NCBI GenBank assembly: GCA_023213395.1
Contig: CM041465.1
Coordinates: forward strand, 15,004,001-15,068,000
Length of the DNA: 64,000 nucleotides
Direction of reading: 5' to 3'
From: Cycas panzhihuaensis
Taxonomy: Eukaryota > Cycadophyta
Numbering within the stretch: the first letter of the stretch is position 1; each line of letters starts with the position of its first letter. A program made the position numbers and the translations under genes. The notes beneath the pieces were generated by a model. The model saw only the letters and a program-made list of their open reading frames with translations. It searched no databases and was not told where the DNA came from. This document shows positions 35,665 through 47,399 of this stretch, piece after piece.

Positions 35665-36115
35665 TATAGGAAAATAATGGAGCTAAACTAAGCTCTGATA
35701 CCAAATGTTAGAAATTAAATATTACAGGAGAACAGGGTAGAACATATACAAAAACCATATAGATCAATATTACATCATAGCATCATAGCTTCAATATAAA
35801 AGTACTTTGTATTCAATCCATATTGTAGTGAAGAGAGTTACAAATTTCCCAATAAGGGTAGTGTCTAAAGACACCAAGATTGTACACCCCTCAATATTTA
35901 TAATTTTGGGGGAGGAGGGAAACTCCTCAACCCCTAAAATTTAAATTATAATAAAATAATATAAACTTAACTTAAAGTAAACTTAACTCAAATTAACATT
36001 AACTTACCTTAACTTACCTACATATGTTAAGCACCCACATGTGTAAATTAAAGATGATGAGGCGTGCTCCCCTGGTTGGAAGGTGGGAGTGGAGTGATGA
36101 TAATTAACTCCAACA
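35665..36115 (-). repeat. 3' LTR with one PBS-bearing terminal unit
   Basis: Minus strand TGTTGGAGTTAATTATC to the core end TTTCTAACA, then a 41-bp unit (35665-35705) that begins TTTGGTATCAGAGC. Without recognising that unit, the PBS would appear outside the element. The minus-strand TATAAATATT region near 35895 precedes a hairpin at 35858-35875. Confidence 0.85.
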
Positions 36116-36128
36116 TTCTCCCCTTTAA
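36116..36128 (-). promoter_or_regulatory. Polypurine tract
   Basis: Minus strand TTAAAGGGGAGAA immediately before the LTR start TGTTGGAG. Confidence 0.85.
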
Positions 36129-36210
36129 TGGTCATCATGAACACTTGTATCTTCTCTTTGAACTTATAAAATTTGTATTTGAAAAAAATATTGAAATTAT
36201 GTCTTGTAGC

Positions 36211-36854
36211 TTAATCTTTATAAACTCTTCTTATCCTTTTACCAATGTATATGTCTTCATTATTAAATGGTACAATAAATCTATAGTTAAATGAAGCTTG
36301 ATTTGTATAGAAATGAATAGCTGCAACTTTGACTTTGTCAACTGAAACTTTAAGAAAACTTTGAACTTGAACTTTATCTTTTGAAGACTTTATATTGTGA
36401 ACAACTATCATATCATAAGATTCATTATTTGTCATATCATATGGTTCATTCTCCCCCTCAAATGGAGGATCAGGTACTTGTGTAGCAAGTTGATCCTGCA
36501 TTTGATCTGAACCTTTATTGGTTTCGTCATTACAATTCACGTGTTGTATTACATGTCTCACATGCTCATCAAAAATATCATCAAGTACATGGAGGGTATC
36601 TCCCCTATAAGTAAAAAGTAATATATCCCATATAGATTTAGAAGTAGTTAATTTAGACACTTAAGAAAAACATCATCATTTATAGTGTAAAATAATAACC
36701 CTAAAACTTCATTATCCTTTTTAAAATTTTCTTTAATACTAAGATCACATTCATATTGTAAATATTTCAGAAGATCATATGTAATGAAGTAATCTTACAT
36801 AGTCTTGTGCCATAATGAAAAATTTTGCCTATCGAATATAGGAAATTGTGCCAT
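36211..36854 (-). pseudogene. copia-like gag ORF beside the 3' LTR
   Basis: An ATG at 36852-36854 begins MAQFPIFDRQNFSLWHKTM, the start of a copia-type gag (usually F-G-NY--W---M). The frame shifts near 36660 into 149 open codons (36211-36660) that begin SKSIWDILLFTYRGDT, the W--L---Y-G part of the UBN2 gag fold. The rest is acidic and then basic, with no zinc knuckle seen. It ends about 95 bp before the polypurine tract. A homologous piece lies at 21014-21139 before the other polypurine tract, so the placement of gag at the very 3' end is a family trait, not a local accident. Only one frameshift and a few stops break it. Confidence 0.65.
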
Positions 36855-36859
36855 TTTAA

Positions 36860-38030
36860 TAAAAAACTTTAATACATAAAATGTATGCTTTTATTAAGTC
36901 AAAATAGTTAATAAACCAATGAATATATATGATTTTAAATAAACTTTTTAAAGGAGATATAATGCCCTTTGAAAGTGAATGAACTAAATGTAACCTTTAT
37001 AGGTGTAATAAGAAAATAAACTTTTCAATAATGATAAATGCTTTTAATATATATATGCCTTTGGAAAGTACATGAACTAAGCATAATAAGGAAATGATCC
37101 TTTCAATAATGATAAAAATAGATTTCGAATAAGTATGCCTTTCAAATAAACTTTGAAATAAAATGAATATAAGAGTGAATTTGAATGTAATAAAGATCAT
37201 TTTAACAAATCTGAAATAAACTTTGATGAAGAAAAGAATAATCCTTAACCTTTTGATTATTCAAATGAATAAATGTAAACTCTCAATGTAATAAATCCTT
37301 AGTCTTAATGATAATATATAATGCTGAAACAGAAATATATATGTGTAGGCTCACTTTAAAATATAAAGAATATGAAGAAACTTTTGAACAAAAAATATTG
37401 TACTTCTTAAAAGAAATGTTTAAAGGATAACCTCAAGTTGGGTAGCTTCAAAAGTATACTAAACGATGCTAGATTAAAATGAAACTTCACCAGTATGAAG
37501 ATTAATGAAATATGTTTTCAATGGAATTAACCGTTTTAAAAACAAATTCCTACAAGTCAAATTTTGATGATTCAAAGGTACATGCCTCTTTTTAAGGTAT
37601 AAGAGGAGCATGGAGCTCAAAATGGTATAAAAATGCCAACAAAATACTTATAAAATATTATACGATGATCAAATATCATTTATAAGACTACTTAATATAT
37701 TTTTAGCTGAATTTTTTTGAGAAATATATATAAAAAAGGTGTAAAAATGGCAGGTTAGAGACTATTAATTACCTCAACTTTGAACGATTTGAAAATGATA
37801 AAAAACACATTAAAATGTATAAAAAACTATGTCAGTTCGAAGAGGATTAAGTTAGATTCCCAACAAAATTGACAGGAGTGAATTCTAATAAAAAATAGAA
37901 AAGTTATAATGAAAATGGAAATAAGTACCTTTGTGTAAAAATGTTTAAAAAGTGCTTAAAACCACTGAAGTGCCACTTTTGGTGATTAAAATAATGATCA
38001 AAATGAATTCCAAAAAAAAAAAATAGAAGG
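36860..38030. other. AT-rich interior of the non-autonomous element
   Basis: No coding recognised. Repeated near-matches of a stretch with CTTTCAATAATGATAAA and TGAACTAA(A/G)-(A/T)-TAA occur near 36975-37110, suggesting local duplication. The rest is low-complexity AT-rich sequence. Confidence 0.45.
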
Positions 38031-38039
38031 TGGGTAATG

Positions 38040-39200
38040 AAGTTTGTTAAACGTAGATTACTATAGTCATCATCGTACCCACTACCCACGCCTCCTGTCA
38101 CATGGCTGCGTGTAGAGGGCACACAGAGTCTCCCCCTCTCTGGTAATTAGTCTGAAGAAAAGAGGGATTTTTAATTGAGGTGTATGATCCTGTAGTGGAC
38201 AGATGAACTTCTCTCTCAATTCTGTCTAGCAATCTTGGAGGAAAAAATTATTGGATCTATGTGGTGGTGAATGGAAATCTATTTGGGTTGTGTTACGAAG
38301 GGCTGGGATTTGTCTTTGATCTCACGTCGCCGCCTACCCTCACCATAGTTTCTGGGGAAGTTTATGGGGCACACCCCAATCATGGAATCAACATTTTTTT
38401 TGCAAAGTGGGATTCGTTGTGGGGGGCAGTGGTAGTAAAAGGTATCCTTTTTACTTACTTCCAAGGTAAGCTTAGGGGATACGGTTTCGAGAACTATCAA
38501 TGGAATGTATTGCAGGGCATTAGAAGTTGTGTGAGAATTAGGCTATCTAGGGCTTCTTTAGTTAATATACAAGTGAAGCTCTGCGTGATTCATAAAATGG
38601 GCACTGATCTATTATTTACATGTTTGGATATTTATAAGCACGAAGGCCTGCTATGCTGCAAGGTCCAATGGTGTCTAAAATCTTCAAGAGCACATAGAAA
38701 AGATTTACCGTAAGATTACCTTACAACTGGTTCACAAAGGAGAGAGCAGTATGCATGAGCAGGGATCTAAAGAATGAGACAATTAGGATCATAGTGTTGA
38801 AGAAACAAATAGCATTATGACTAAGGAAAAAATCTATGGATGATTCCAAAGAAGATGTATATTGTAAAACTTGTTATGAGATTGAGGAACTGCCAACACT
38901 AATGCATGTGGCTACAGAGAAAGCAACAAATTTAGTGGAGCCTCCTGTTGATTCTCAGGTTGAAGAAACAACTACTGATGGAGAGGAAGCAGAAACCAAG
39001 CCTTCATATGAGAAGGTGCCGTCAAGAAAATTTAGTTTGGGTCCCTCTCAACTCTTGTTGCATGGCCTTCCAATTTGTGTAACTAGTGCATTACAAATTT
39101 TATACTGTAAAAAAATATTTTTTATGTTATGATTTACGATACAAATCCTTGTATGCTCTATATTGATATCTACACAGACTCAGGATACTGTGAATGCTTT
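38040..39200 (+). other. Possible captured host-gene segment
   Basis: This stretch differs from all around it. From 38040 to 38520 there are about 11 CpG sites, including CACGTCGCCGCC, while 39300-39800 has none. The plus strand has 150 open codons (38261-38713) and 98 more (38836-39132), the second Glu/Thr-rich (EETTTDGEEAETKPSYEK) with codon use like a real protein. 38040-38220 reads like a promoter or 5' UTR. CAAG/GTAAGC at 38463-38470 resembles a splice donor. I recognise no family. The segment runs opposite to the element that holds it. It may be a transduplicated gene piece or a separate small insertion. Confidence 0.45.
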
Positions 39201-39699
39201 AGATGAGAACAATAAACAAAGCAGGAGCTTACTCAAAAAATTTTGTAGATGTTAGAGCATAAACAAGGTGGAGAAGGCAAGAACCAGATCCTTTTAATAT
39301 ATTGATGAAAATAAATCAATAAAATAAGTATATATATTTGTATCCAAAAATTTCTGTAATTTATTATATGAGTCTATTCCAAAATAAGGAAAGTTTTTTT
39401 TCAATTGAAAAAAAAATATATTCATACAATATGTATACCATAAAAGAGATTTTTCAAAAAAATAAAAAATTTTACAAAGAAAATATGGAAAAAAAATGTT
39501 GAGTTTTTTTTTATTCAATGGAGCACAAATGAACTAGAAAATTTTTTAAATATTTTGACAAAAATATATCAAGCAAATGAAATGCATTTATTTGTATTTG
39601 ATATCTTTTCAAATATATGAAGTAAATATATCAGAAAAAAGTGTTTAAATTTGAAAAAAAGACATGAAGAACCTGGTAAATGTAGTTGCAGCTGACTTG

Positions 39700-40450
39700 C
39701 AAAAATGAGATCTATTGTTTATACTTTTTCAGAAGGCTGAATATGCCTCAAAAAATTGTAGATCTATTAAAAAACTTGAAAATATAGTTAAATATATAAT
39801 GAAAAAAATAGATCTGTAATGAAATATAGCAGATCTGAACTAAATGTTGTAGAACTACAACAAATATACTAGAAAATATTAAAATAATTACTGAAATAAG
39901 TAGAGCTGAAATGAAATATAATAGATCTGAACCAAATATAACAGAAAATGGTAAAATATTTAATGAAATAACCATATTTAAAAAAATGTAGCAGATCTAA
40001 AAGAAAACTTGATAAATATTATAGATCTTAAGCTAAATATTACAGATATGATGTAAGTATAACAGATCTAAAAAATATAAGGTAAATCTTAAAGAAATTT
40101 AGCTTAAATCTAAGAAAAAACTTGAGTAAATATTATATGCAGTTGTAATATTTCACAGATCTAAAAAATATTTGATAAATAGATTAAAAAAAATTGCTTA
40201 AAAATGCCAAATATTTGATAAAAATGTAGATCTAAGAAAATATATCACAAATCTGAAGAAAACTTGGATAATATGTAGCTTGTTGTTGATCTCCTTCACA
40301 AATCTATGAAAATATTAGATAAATAGATAGAAATCTGCTTGAAAATAATCAAATATATAATAAAATCTATAGATCTAAAAAAATATAGCTTAAATCTAAG
40401 AAAAAACTTGAATAAATATAGCTTGTTGCTAATCTCCTTCATAAATCTAT
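39700..40450. repeat. Degenerate AGATCT-rich array in the element leader
   Basis: AGATCT or a one-base variant followed by (A/G)AA recurs many times (for example near 39708, 39760, 39809, 39827, 39912, 39980, 40010, 40060, 40157, 40370). Longer near-repeats are present: AAATCTAAGAAAAAACTTGA(A/G)TAAATAT near 40107 and 40395, and CTTGTTG(T/C)TGATCTCCTTCA-type copies near 40280 and 40425. It lies between PBS and the rest of the element, in the 5' leader. Confidence 0.7.
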
Positions 40451-40659
40451 ATAAATTTGAAGAAATCTAAAGTATGTTTGTTACATCACAAATATATCTT
40501 AATAATAAGTAAATCTGCTAAAAAATAGAAGAAACTTACTGAAAAAAACTTGTAGAAAATAAATATAACCAGTATTCTCTTTGCTGTGAGTAAATCTGCC
40601 TTAAATGATAGTAAATATTCTTACTTTTCAAAGGAACTTTAGTAGGCTAGCAATCGTTT

Positions 40660-40671
40660 GCTCTGATACCA
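40660..40671 (-). promoter_or_regulatory. Initiator-Met primer-binding site
   Basis: Exact minus-strand TGGTATCAGAGC, two bases inside the 5' LTR. Confidence 0.9.
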
Positions 40672-40673
40672 AA

Positions 40674-41124
40674 TGTAGAAAAATAATGAAGCTAAACTAA
40701 GCTCTAATACCAAATATTAGAAATAAAATATTACAAGAGTACATGGCAGAACATATACAAAAATCACATAGATTAATATTACATCATAGCATCATAGCTT
40801 CAATATGAAAGCACTTTGTATTCAATCCATATTGTAGTGAAGAGAGTTACAAATTTCCCAATAAGGGTGGTGTCTAAAGACACCAGGGCTACACACCCCT
40901 CAATATTTATAATTTTGGGGGAGGAGGGAAACTCCTCAACACCTGAAATTCAAATTACAATAAAATAATATAAACTTAAGTTAAAATAAACTTAACTCAA
41001 ATTAACTTTAACTTACCTTAACTTACCTACATATGTTGAGCACCTACATGTATAAATTGAAGATGATGAGGTGTGCTCCCCTGGTTGGAAGGTGGGAGTG
41101 GAATGATGACAATTAACTCCAACA
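40674..41124 (-). repeat. 5' LTR with one PBS-bearing terminal unit
   Basis: 451-bp partner of 35665-36115. Its terminal unit 40674-40714 carries GCTCTAATACCA on the plus strand, one base off the PBS motif. The hairpin at 40869-40886 is a perfect 7-bp stem. Confidence 0.9.
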
Positions 41125-43500
41125 CTCCTATGTATTTTAAATCTAATTTAACAAGTATGTGCAAGACTAGATATTCTCCAAGGATTGAGGTGTATGTTGT
41201 GATTGATAAGCAGTCTCTAAATTGGGGCTTAAAGTTGGTCTAGTATCTACTATGGTAGTATAAGCCTTATTTTCATCTTCAATCCTTTCAACATTTAGTT
41301 TATTTGAGCATAAGAGTAAAGTGACCAACTGTCCTCCTAATGATAACTTAAAAGAAAGCTTCCCCTAATATTAAATTACCTCAATGGCTAGTAACCATAG
41401 TTTCTCAAGTAAGGTTGGGTATAATTTCTTATGATTTTATATTCACACCATAACAAAATCTTATACAACAATGATCTTAGTCACTATTACTAGACGTTCA
41501 TTAGTATGCCCATTGGTCTCACCTACAATTAGTTTTCCAACTTTATAAAATAGTCCAAAGATACCATTTTTGGTCTTCTTAATGAAATCCAAGAGATCTT
41601 AGGCAACACATTAATCCATAATCTACTATCCACTATGATCTTATAAATACTTGTACTAAATATTACCATTGGCATGAATGAATTAACAACAATGCTCTTT
41701 AAGGCCTTCAATAGAGGCTACCTAATTTGGTCAATGATAATTTACTAAAAATATCTAGCTTCCCACTATTTAAGCACCATATCAATTGGAATAATTACCC
41801 CTATTTTTATTAATAGATCTTTTATTAATTGTAATATTTACTAGAGGACTTTCTTTTTTCTTTTTATCTTTATTGTCATTCCCTCTTGATGTTAAGGCTC
41901 TTGAAATGTTGTCCTTCACTTAAATTTTTGACTTTTGAATTAAGTTTCCTATTATACCTCTTATTTTTCTACCATTTACGTAGCATTTTATAAGGCCTCT
42001 ATAAATTCTTGACCTCTTTTCTTCTCGACTACTAGATTTAGAAATGTTTATGTGAAAAGATTTGTTGAGATTATCCCACTTCATATTTACAAATAATATG
42101 GGACTTTCTTTTCTTTCTTGTTAGGAATTTTCATAATTAGATTTGAGTTTTGTATCTAAATACTGAGGATTTTTATCCATTTCACCCATTTATGGTTTGA
42201 TGGTCCATAGTCCTCATAAATGAAGTCTGCTTCTTTCTTTACCAATGGATAATCTATTTAGAAATGCTCCCATCATAAGCAAAAATGATATTGAATCATC
42301 TTTGTTCTCTCTTTATAATATTTGAATGAATTTCAATCCATCCTTTGATAGAAAGAATTTGGAATCTTAGGTCCTAGTGTAAATCCTCCACATCCTTGTC
42401 CCATATTTGCTCTTCTAATGTTGAAGTAATATTCCTTCGTACTATGATTATTCATTTAGAAAATATCACACTATTTCTCTCCTAACAACTTAAGATGTTC
42501 ACTTTGAATATAACCTTATTGATTATAAGGTGCAATATACCATACATTTTCTCTTGGGAACTATATTTGTACTTGCAACTTTACTAATTTTACTTGCATT
42601 TATTCTACTTAATTATTTTGTAGCCCTATTTGAAGCATCCAATTCTAGATTAGACCCCATTTGAGGTGAATGTTGTAGATAGGCTATCCTTATTTGATTT
42701 TTAAATTTCAAAGCTAATTCATAGACTTTTTCATAACTAGTCATTAGATGTAATCCTACCTTCTCCTTTAAATGAGAGGTTAGCCCTTTAAGCAAAATAT
42801 TATAAAACATGCATAGGAGAAATTAGATTTTATAGATTCATCTTATTGATAATAGTTCTCATTTTTTTATCAAAATTCATCACTATTTCTCTTAGAAATT
42901 ATTGAATTTCTTCCAACACACATAAAATCACCATGGGGTCTTAGAACTTCTTAAATCAATTTAAAAAAAGAGTTTATATATGGTCCCATATTAGATTCTA
43001 TGTTGTAACATACTAGTACCATAATGTTGCAACCCCTCTTAGTGTTGTGAAGAATCTAGCATTAATTTCATCAAGATCTTTAATCTTCTTTTTTCTTAAT
43101 GGATTTATAAACAAAGATAAATGGTCAGTCAACTTCACTTGATCCATCATACTACAAAGGGCCATAGGCTATATCATTTTGCATAATTAGAGAAGGGTCC
43201 ATAGGTTATGTCCAATCAATTGGCATATGAACTCTTTCTAAACCTCCTCCCAATGGTATATTATCCTCTCTAACACCTTCCTTTATGGTGGTGCTGCTTG
43301 GGGTTGCAACATTTCCTTAAGGTTGATTACCCTAACTTCCTGATAAGTTACTTCTTAGTATTTAGGACATATTTATTCTTGCAAATAAACCACCTCTTAC
43401 TTCTCTTAGTAGAATGTTGGTTTCTACCAATGGACCCCAAAAACGTAGTCTAACAAACCTCTCCTCCATCTTTATACACAAGGGGTTATGGCATTAGTTG
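41125..43500 (-). pseudogene. gag and protease of the split Ty3 element
   Basis: 41529-41711 on the minus strand reads IYKIIVDSRLWINVLPKISW, a protease active site with DSR for DSG. Near 42360-42440 is a CGG-type and other Cys/His residues suggesting a zinc knuckle. 42613-42810 has MFYNILLKGLTSHLKEKVGLH, SYEKVYELALKF (gag C-terminal helices: F--GL---I---V, S--EA---A). Upstream similarity fades by about 43500. Together with RT at 33748-35664 it formed one Ty3 element before the LTR insertion between protease and RT. Confidence 0.7.
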
Positions 43501-44556
43501 TACAATGTTTATTCTTTTAGAGTGGGATGTTCCCAATCTCCACTAGAAATGCTCTAATTCTTAATTCTTTCAATCAAGCAAAAATTGGATGATGTAGTTA
43601 AACTTGGTAATTATTAATTCTCCTAGTTATTTAGGCCTATGATATCTTCCTCTTTTTCACACTACTAACTTCTCTCCAAAAGATCTTCCTCTTTCTCATT
43701 TTGTATTTTGACCTCTTTGAATGAACATCTAATTACTATTAAGGCTTATTACATAGTCCAAACTTGAAATTCAAGTTTTGTAGGGGTTATTATTTCAACA
43801 TTTTTTTCACCATCACTTGGGGTCACTATTTTCTCCCTAGTTATCCCTATAGGTGGTCTACTCTTTACCTATCATTTCTATAGGATTCTAAATCTTATCT
43901 TCCATGTGTCATCTTATATTTTCTCCATTGCCCAATGATCACTACATTCTTCACACATTTATAGTTCTCTTATAGAGTTGGTCTTTTATGGTATGGGAAG
44001 ACTAGATGTCTATTTAGCCTTAAATGTCTATCATTTTACTCACTTCATCCTAGGTTCATGTCTAGGGGTAACATAACTAATGCGTGCTTCCTAACCTACA
44101 AACTAAAATTACATGTAATAATAAAAGATGCTACGAATATAGAATTCTATCTTATGTAAAATCAATTCCTTCTTTATTATCAAAAGAGGGAATTATATAT
44201 GGTCCTATTACAACTAGATGCAGCCCTTAAAATAATACATAAAAAGAAATTAGACCATAAGTAAATATGGTAGTAGAGTAATCAATTACATCTAAAAGAG
44301 GAGAAAAGAAATCCCAAAAAACTAATATACATTTACTTCATAACATCAATACATTTATATGATATATAATTATAATTGTTTATTCACTATAATTACAAAA
44401 ATTAATAGGAGTCACTTTTCCATTCATTACCTATAATCGAATGATCCAATCAGTCACTATAATTACAATCCATATGTTTGATCATAATCATGATGGTGAT
44501 CCATAGACTTGATCATGATTTAAAATATAATTAAAGATATAGTCAGTTGGTGAATA
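43501..44556. other. Unassigned stretch
   Basis: No domain recognised. It should contain the 5' end of the split Ty3 element's gag and leader, but neither an LTR nor a PBS could be placed. Confidence 0.4.
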
Positions 44557-44880
44557 ATGTTAGGTTAGTGCTCATCACATGACCCCACACTGGAATATGT
44601 AGCACACAAGCCTCAATGGTAAGTTAGGTAAGTGTATTTTTAATGTTGTGCATTATTTTATATAATTTGAATTAGAGGTTGAGGAGGTTTTCCTCCTCCC
44701 TCAAAATTATATATCTCATGGGGTTTTATACCTTGGTGTTCATCAACACCACCTATTTAAGGAATTTTGATGTACTTTTAGCAATCATGGGTTAATAGAA
44801 ATGTTATTTCATATGCTTTACACTATGGATTAAGTTATTTTGGTTTCCTGCTCTGCTCTGCTCTCCACTAGAACCTTCAT
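44557..44880 (+). repeat. Diverged solo LTR of the TGTTGGAG family
   Basis: Shares with the LTRs near 21.2, 35.9 and 40.9 kb the order GTTGAGGAG-TTTCC-CTCC, TATATATCTCATGGGGT, CTTGGTGT and the hairpin, then ACC(A)CC and an AATCATGG-TTAAT block. It lacks the terminal PBS-bearing units. No partner LTR was seen, so it is a solo LTR or an end fragment. Limits are approximate. Confidence 0.6.
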
Positions 44881-45789
44881 TATTAGCTTATGCATACTTC
44901 AAAGTCATGTGAAATAAGAAACAATGGTTCAAGAAGCCTATGTTAATTAATTTATATTAAAAAATAAATAATCTCATTCCCACTATGCCTAATTAGTCCT
45001 TCTAGAATTGGACAAGAATTGATTACTTAGTGCTTATGTAAGTAAGCTATTAGATTATATCACATAACTCCTTATTAAAAATAAATAAATATAATAATAT
45101 CTAGTAGGTTGTACTTAAATCAATATCAAACCTTCTTATTTATATATATAAAATATAAAAATAATAAAGGAAATGCAAATGCTTATAAATTGATGTTATC
45201 ATGAATGTATACTTTTCACAAAAGCATGCTAAAAAAAGAACCATTAGCTCTATTTCAAGTAAACCCAATAGGATTTGACTGCATAAAGAACCAAAAATTT
45301 ACTCTAACAACCCAATGTAATCCTTGATAGCTTTATTAATCAGATCAAAATAGCTATTTTTTTAGAAAGGGAACTACTAATTCCTAAATAAAAGAGTACA
45401 AGAAGAAGAAATAGAAAAATAACTTCTTAAGTGACTTGCCCTATTTATATGAAACTATTAATAACTATTTTAGTCTTCTCGCAGGATAACTTACTCTTAT
45501 GCCAAAATGTTATCTTTTCATACTTGTTGATAAATTATGGTTCTTAGTAGGTCCTTCACTTAAAAATGATTTGTGCTCAAAGCATGCGTATGATTGTGCA
45601 TTGTAATTAGAAACATTCATCTTCCAATGCTATGTCCTCCTTAAGCAAGTTATTTCTTTTAGTCAAGTACCAATGGATCTATTTAGCTACTAAGAATGCC
45701 TTTTGGTTCCAAAATAATACACTCTTCTCCATCTAATACTAGAAGTTTGCTTTAAATGTATACTACTACATAAATTACCTTTTTAAAGA
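44881..45789. other. Unassigned stretch next to the chromovirus fragment
   Basis: No domain recognised. On the minus strand this is where the end of integrase and a chromodomain would be expected, but translation shows only scattered residues. Confidence 0.35.
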
Positions 45790-46486
45790 AAAAGACATGA
45801 AAAACATTATAAATTCAACTAGAATTGGGTAATGCTAAAGTTTATGCTACTTATCCTACTTTTATAAGCATCTAATATGGCCCATGGAATTTTAGGGCTA
45901 GCTTTTCTTTCTAAGACTATTTAAGAGAAACTTTTTTATATAGTTGTAGTTAAAGATATATCCAAACTCCTTCTTGAAATGACCTTTTCACCCAGTGTTG
46001 GTCATTTATTTTATTTGATTTTAATCCATTGTAGATCTTCCTTTAACACCATCAAGATTTACTATGATTATTGTATATAATTCTATATAGCTTGCACCTT
46101 GGTATTAGCATTACTATAACTCTTTACTGAGAGGAGCTCATACATATAAAGAGCCATGGATGGGTTTATTTTTGTTATAAGGTGGTATGCCATATTTTAC
46201 CACTATTCAGCTAGGTTAACCCATTTGTAACATTGGGTCTATTTACTAATAACATAACTTTATAAATACCCTTTAAAGCATTCATTAGTTGCTTCTATTT
46301 GACTATTGGTTTATGGGTGGTATGGCGAGCTTATAGTGTACTTGGTGCTAACTAGTATAAACATCTATTATAGAAATTTCTAGTGTACTTAGTGTTGCTA
46401 TCACTAATAATTACTTTAGGAAACACAGGGAGTTTATGAATTTGATTAAAGAATAATTTAGTTATCTATGTGACCTTAAAAGGTTG

Positions 46487-46553
<67 letters not shown>

Positions 46554-47390
46554 GTAGTTTTTTAAATGATCTACAACTAAAAATGGAATCCTTGCCTTTA
46601 TATTTTTGTAATCAAATCATGAAATCCTTAAAAAATTCCTCATAACTTTGGCTTGAATGTGTAGTGATTATAGGAGTTTGGGAGACTTAGTATTTTTAGT
46701 TTGAATTTGTTGGCAAACTTTGCATGTAACAATGAATGGTTAAGCATACCTTTTTATGCACTTGAAAAAACAAAAGGACTCCTAAACATTATGATAAGTT
46801 TTTAGGAGCCTAAAATGTTCTATAGTGGTGATTACATGGGATTCTTATAATACCTTTTCCTTGAACCTTGAGCTAGGTACAAAGTAGATGTGGTCTTTAT
46901 ACTAGAGAATATCCTAGTCTTAAAAAATTTTACTATTTGAGAAATTCTTGGATTATTGTAAGCTTCAAATAATTTTAAGAACCTCTCAATGTTGTTAACA
47001 TTTCCCTAGATTTCAAATATCAATGATGATACCACTATAAAGATTATGTATAATAAGGTTTCATCATCTCTTCTTGATAATGCATTTGCCACTACATTAT
47101 CTTTTCCCTTCTTCTGAAAATCTTAAAATAAAAAAATTTCAACTTACTAACCCATCTTGGTTGCTTTAATGATAATGATGCCTAGTTGAAGAGGTGGTTG
47201 AAGTTATCATGATCTATTTTGACTTGGAACTTATAGATTATTAAGCATTATATCTATATTGTAATCGTATGAATTATTATCATCTCTTCTCCATAATTGG
47301 ACCTTACTTGTTCTCTAGAAGTTAGTTGATGGCTTTGAAAGATCAAAGCTCATCCTCCTTACATAAGAACTTCCTTGATAACATGGACTA
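45790..47390 (-). pseudogene. Chromovirus-like RNase H and integrase
   Basis: Near 47160-47230 the minus strand reads KFQVKIDHDNFNHLFN and then QPRWVSKLKFF, the end of the RNase H domain of plant chromoviruses (usually TDH-NL--L--Q--L---Q-RW---L). Integrase follows: core pieces near 46560-46620 (LPKYKGKDSIF) and a C-terminal part near 45900-46240 (VNLAEWW-NMAYH, MALYMYELL, LVLK-DLQWIKIK) that fits YNTS-H-S----PFE-LYG and L-----M. The RT part is lost: the fragment meets a copia LTR near 47390. Stops are frequent, and a CT/TA microsatellite lies inside the core. Confidence 0.75.
46489..46552 (+). repeat. Compound (CT)n(TA)n microsatellite
   Basis: About 41 bases of TC repeat (46489-46529) run into about 24 bases of TA repeat (46529-46552), within the integrase core. 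Confidence 0.95.
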
Positions 47391-47399
47391 ATTGCTGGC

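Larger units (their letters stand above)
35665..41124 (-). mobile_element. Non-autonomous LTR retrotransposon, gag-only type
   Basis: Two 451-bp LTRs (35665-36115 and 40674-41124) bound 4.56 kb of interior. PBS at 40660-40671 and PPT at 36116-36128 fix the minus orientation. Flanks CTCCC (35660-35664) and CTCCT (41125-41129) fit a 5-bp target duplication with one transition. No protease, integrase or RT is recognisable inside; the only element-type protein is a gag-like ORF beside the 3' LTR. The interior also holds an AGATCT-rich array and a plus-strand, CpG-richer segment. The plan matches TR-GAG/LARD-type elements that rely on another element's enzymes. It sits between protease and RT of a Ty3 element. 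Confidence 0.8.

Noticed and set aside
36997-37200. Minus-strand open frame rich in Ile/Phe
   Set aside because: Arises from a locally duplicated AT-rich segment; no domain.
38261-38713. Intact host gene in the non-autonomous element
   Set aside because: No recognised family, no complete exon structure and no clear stop-to-stop gene model; kept only as a possible captured fragment.
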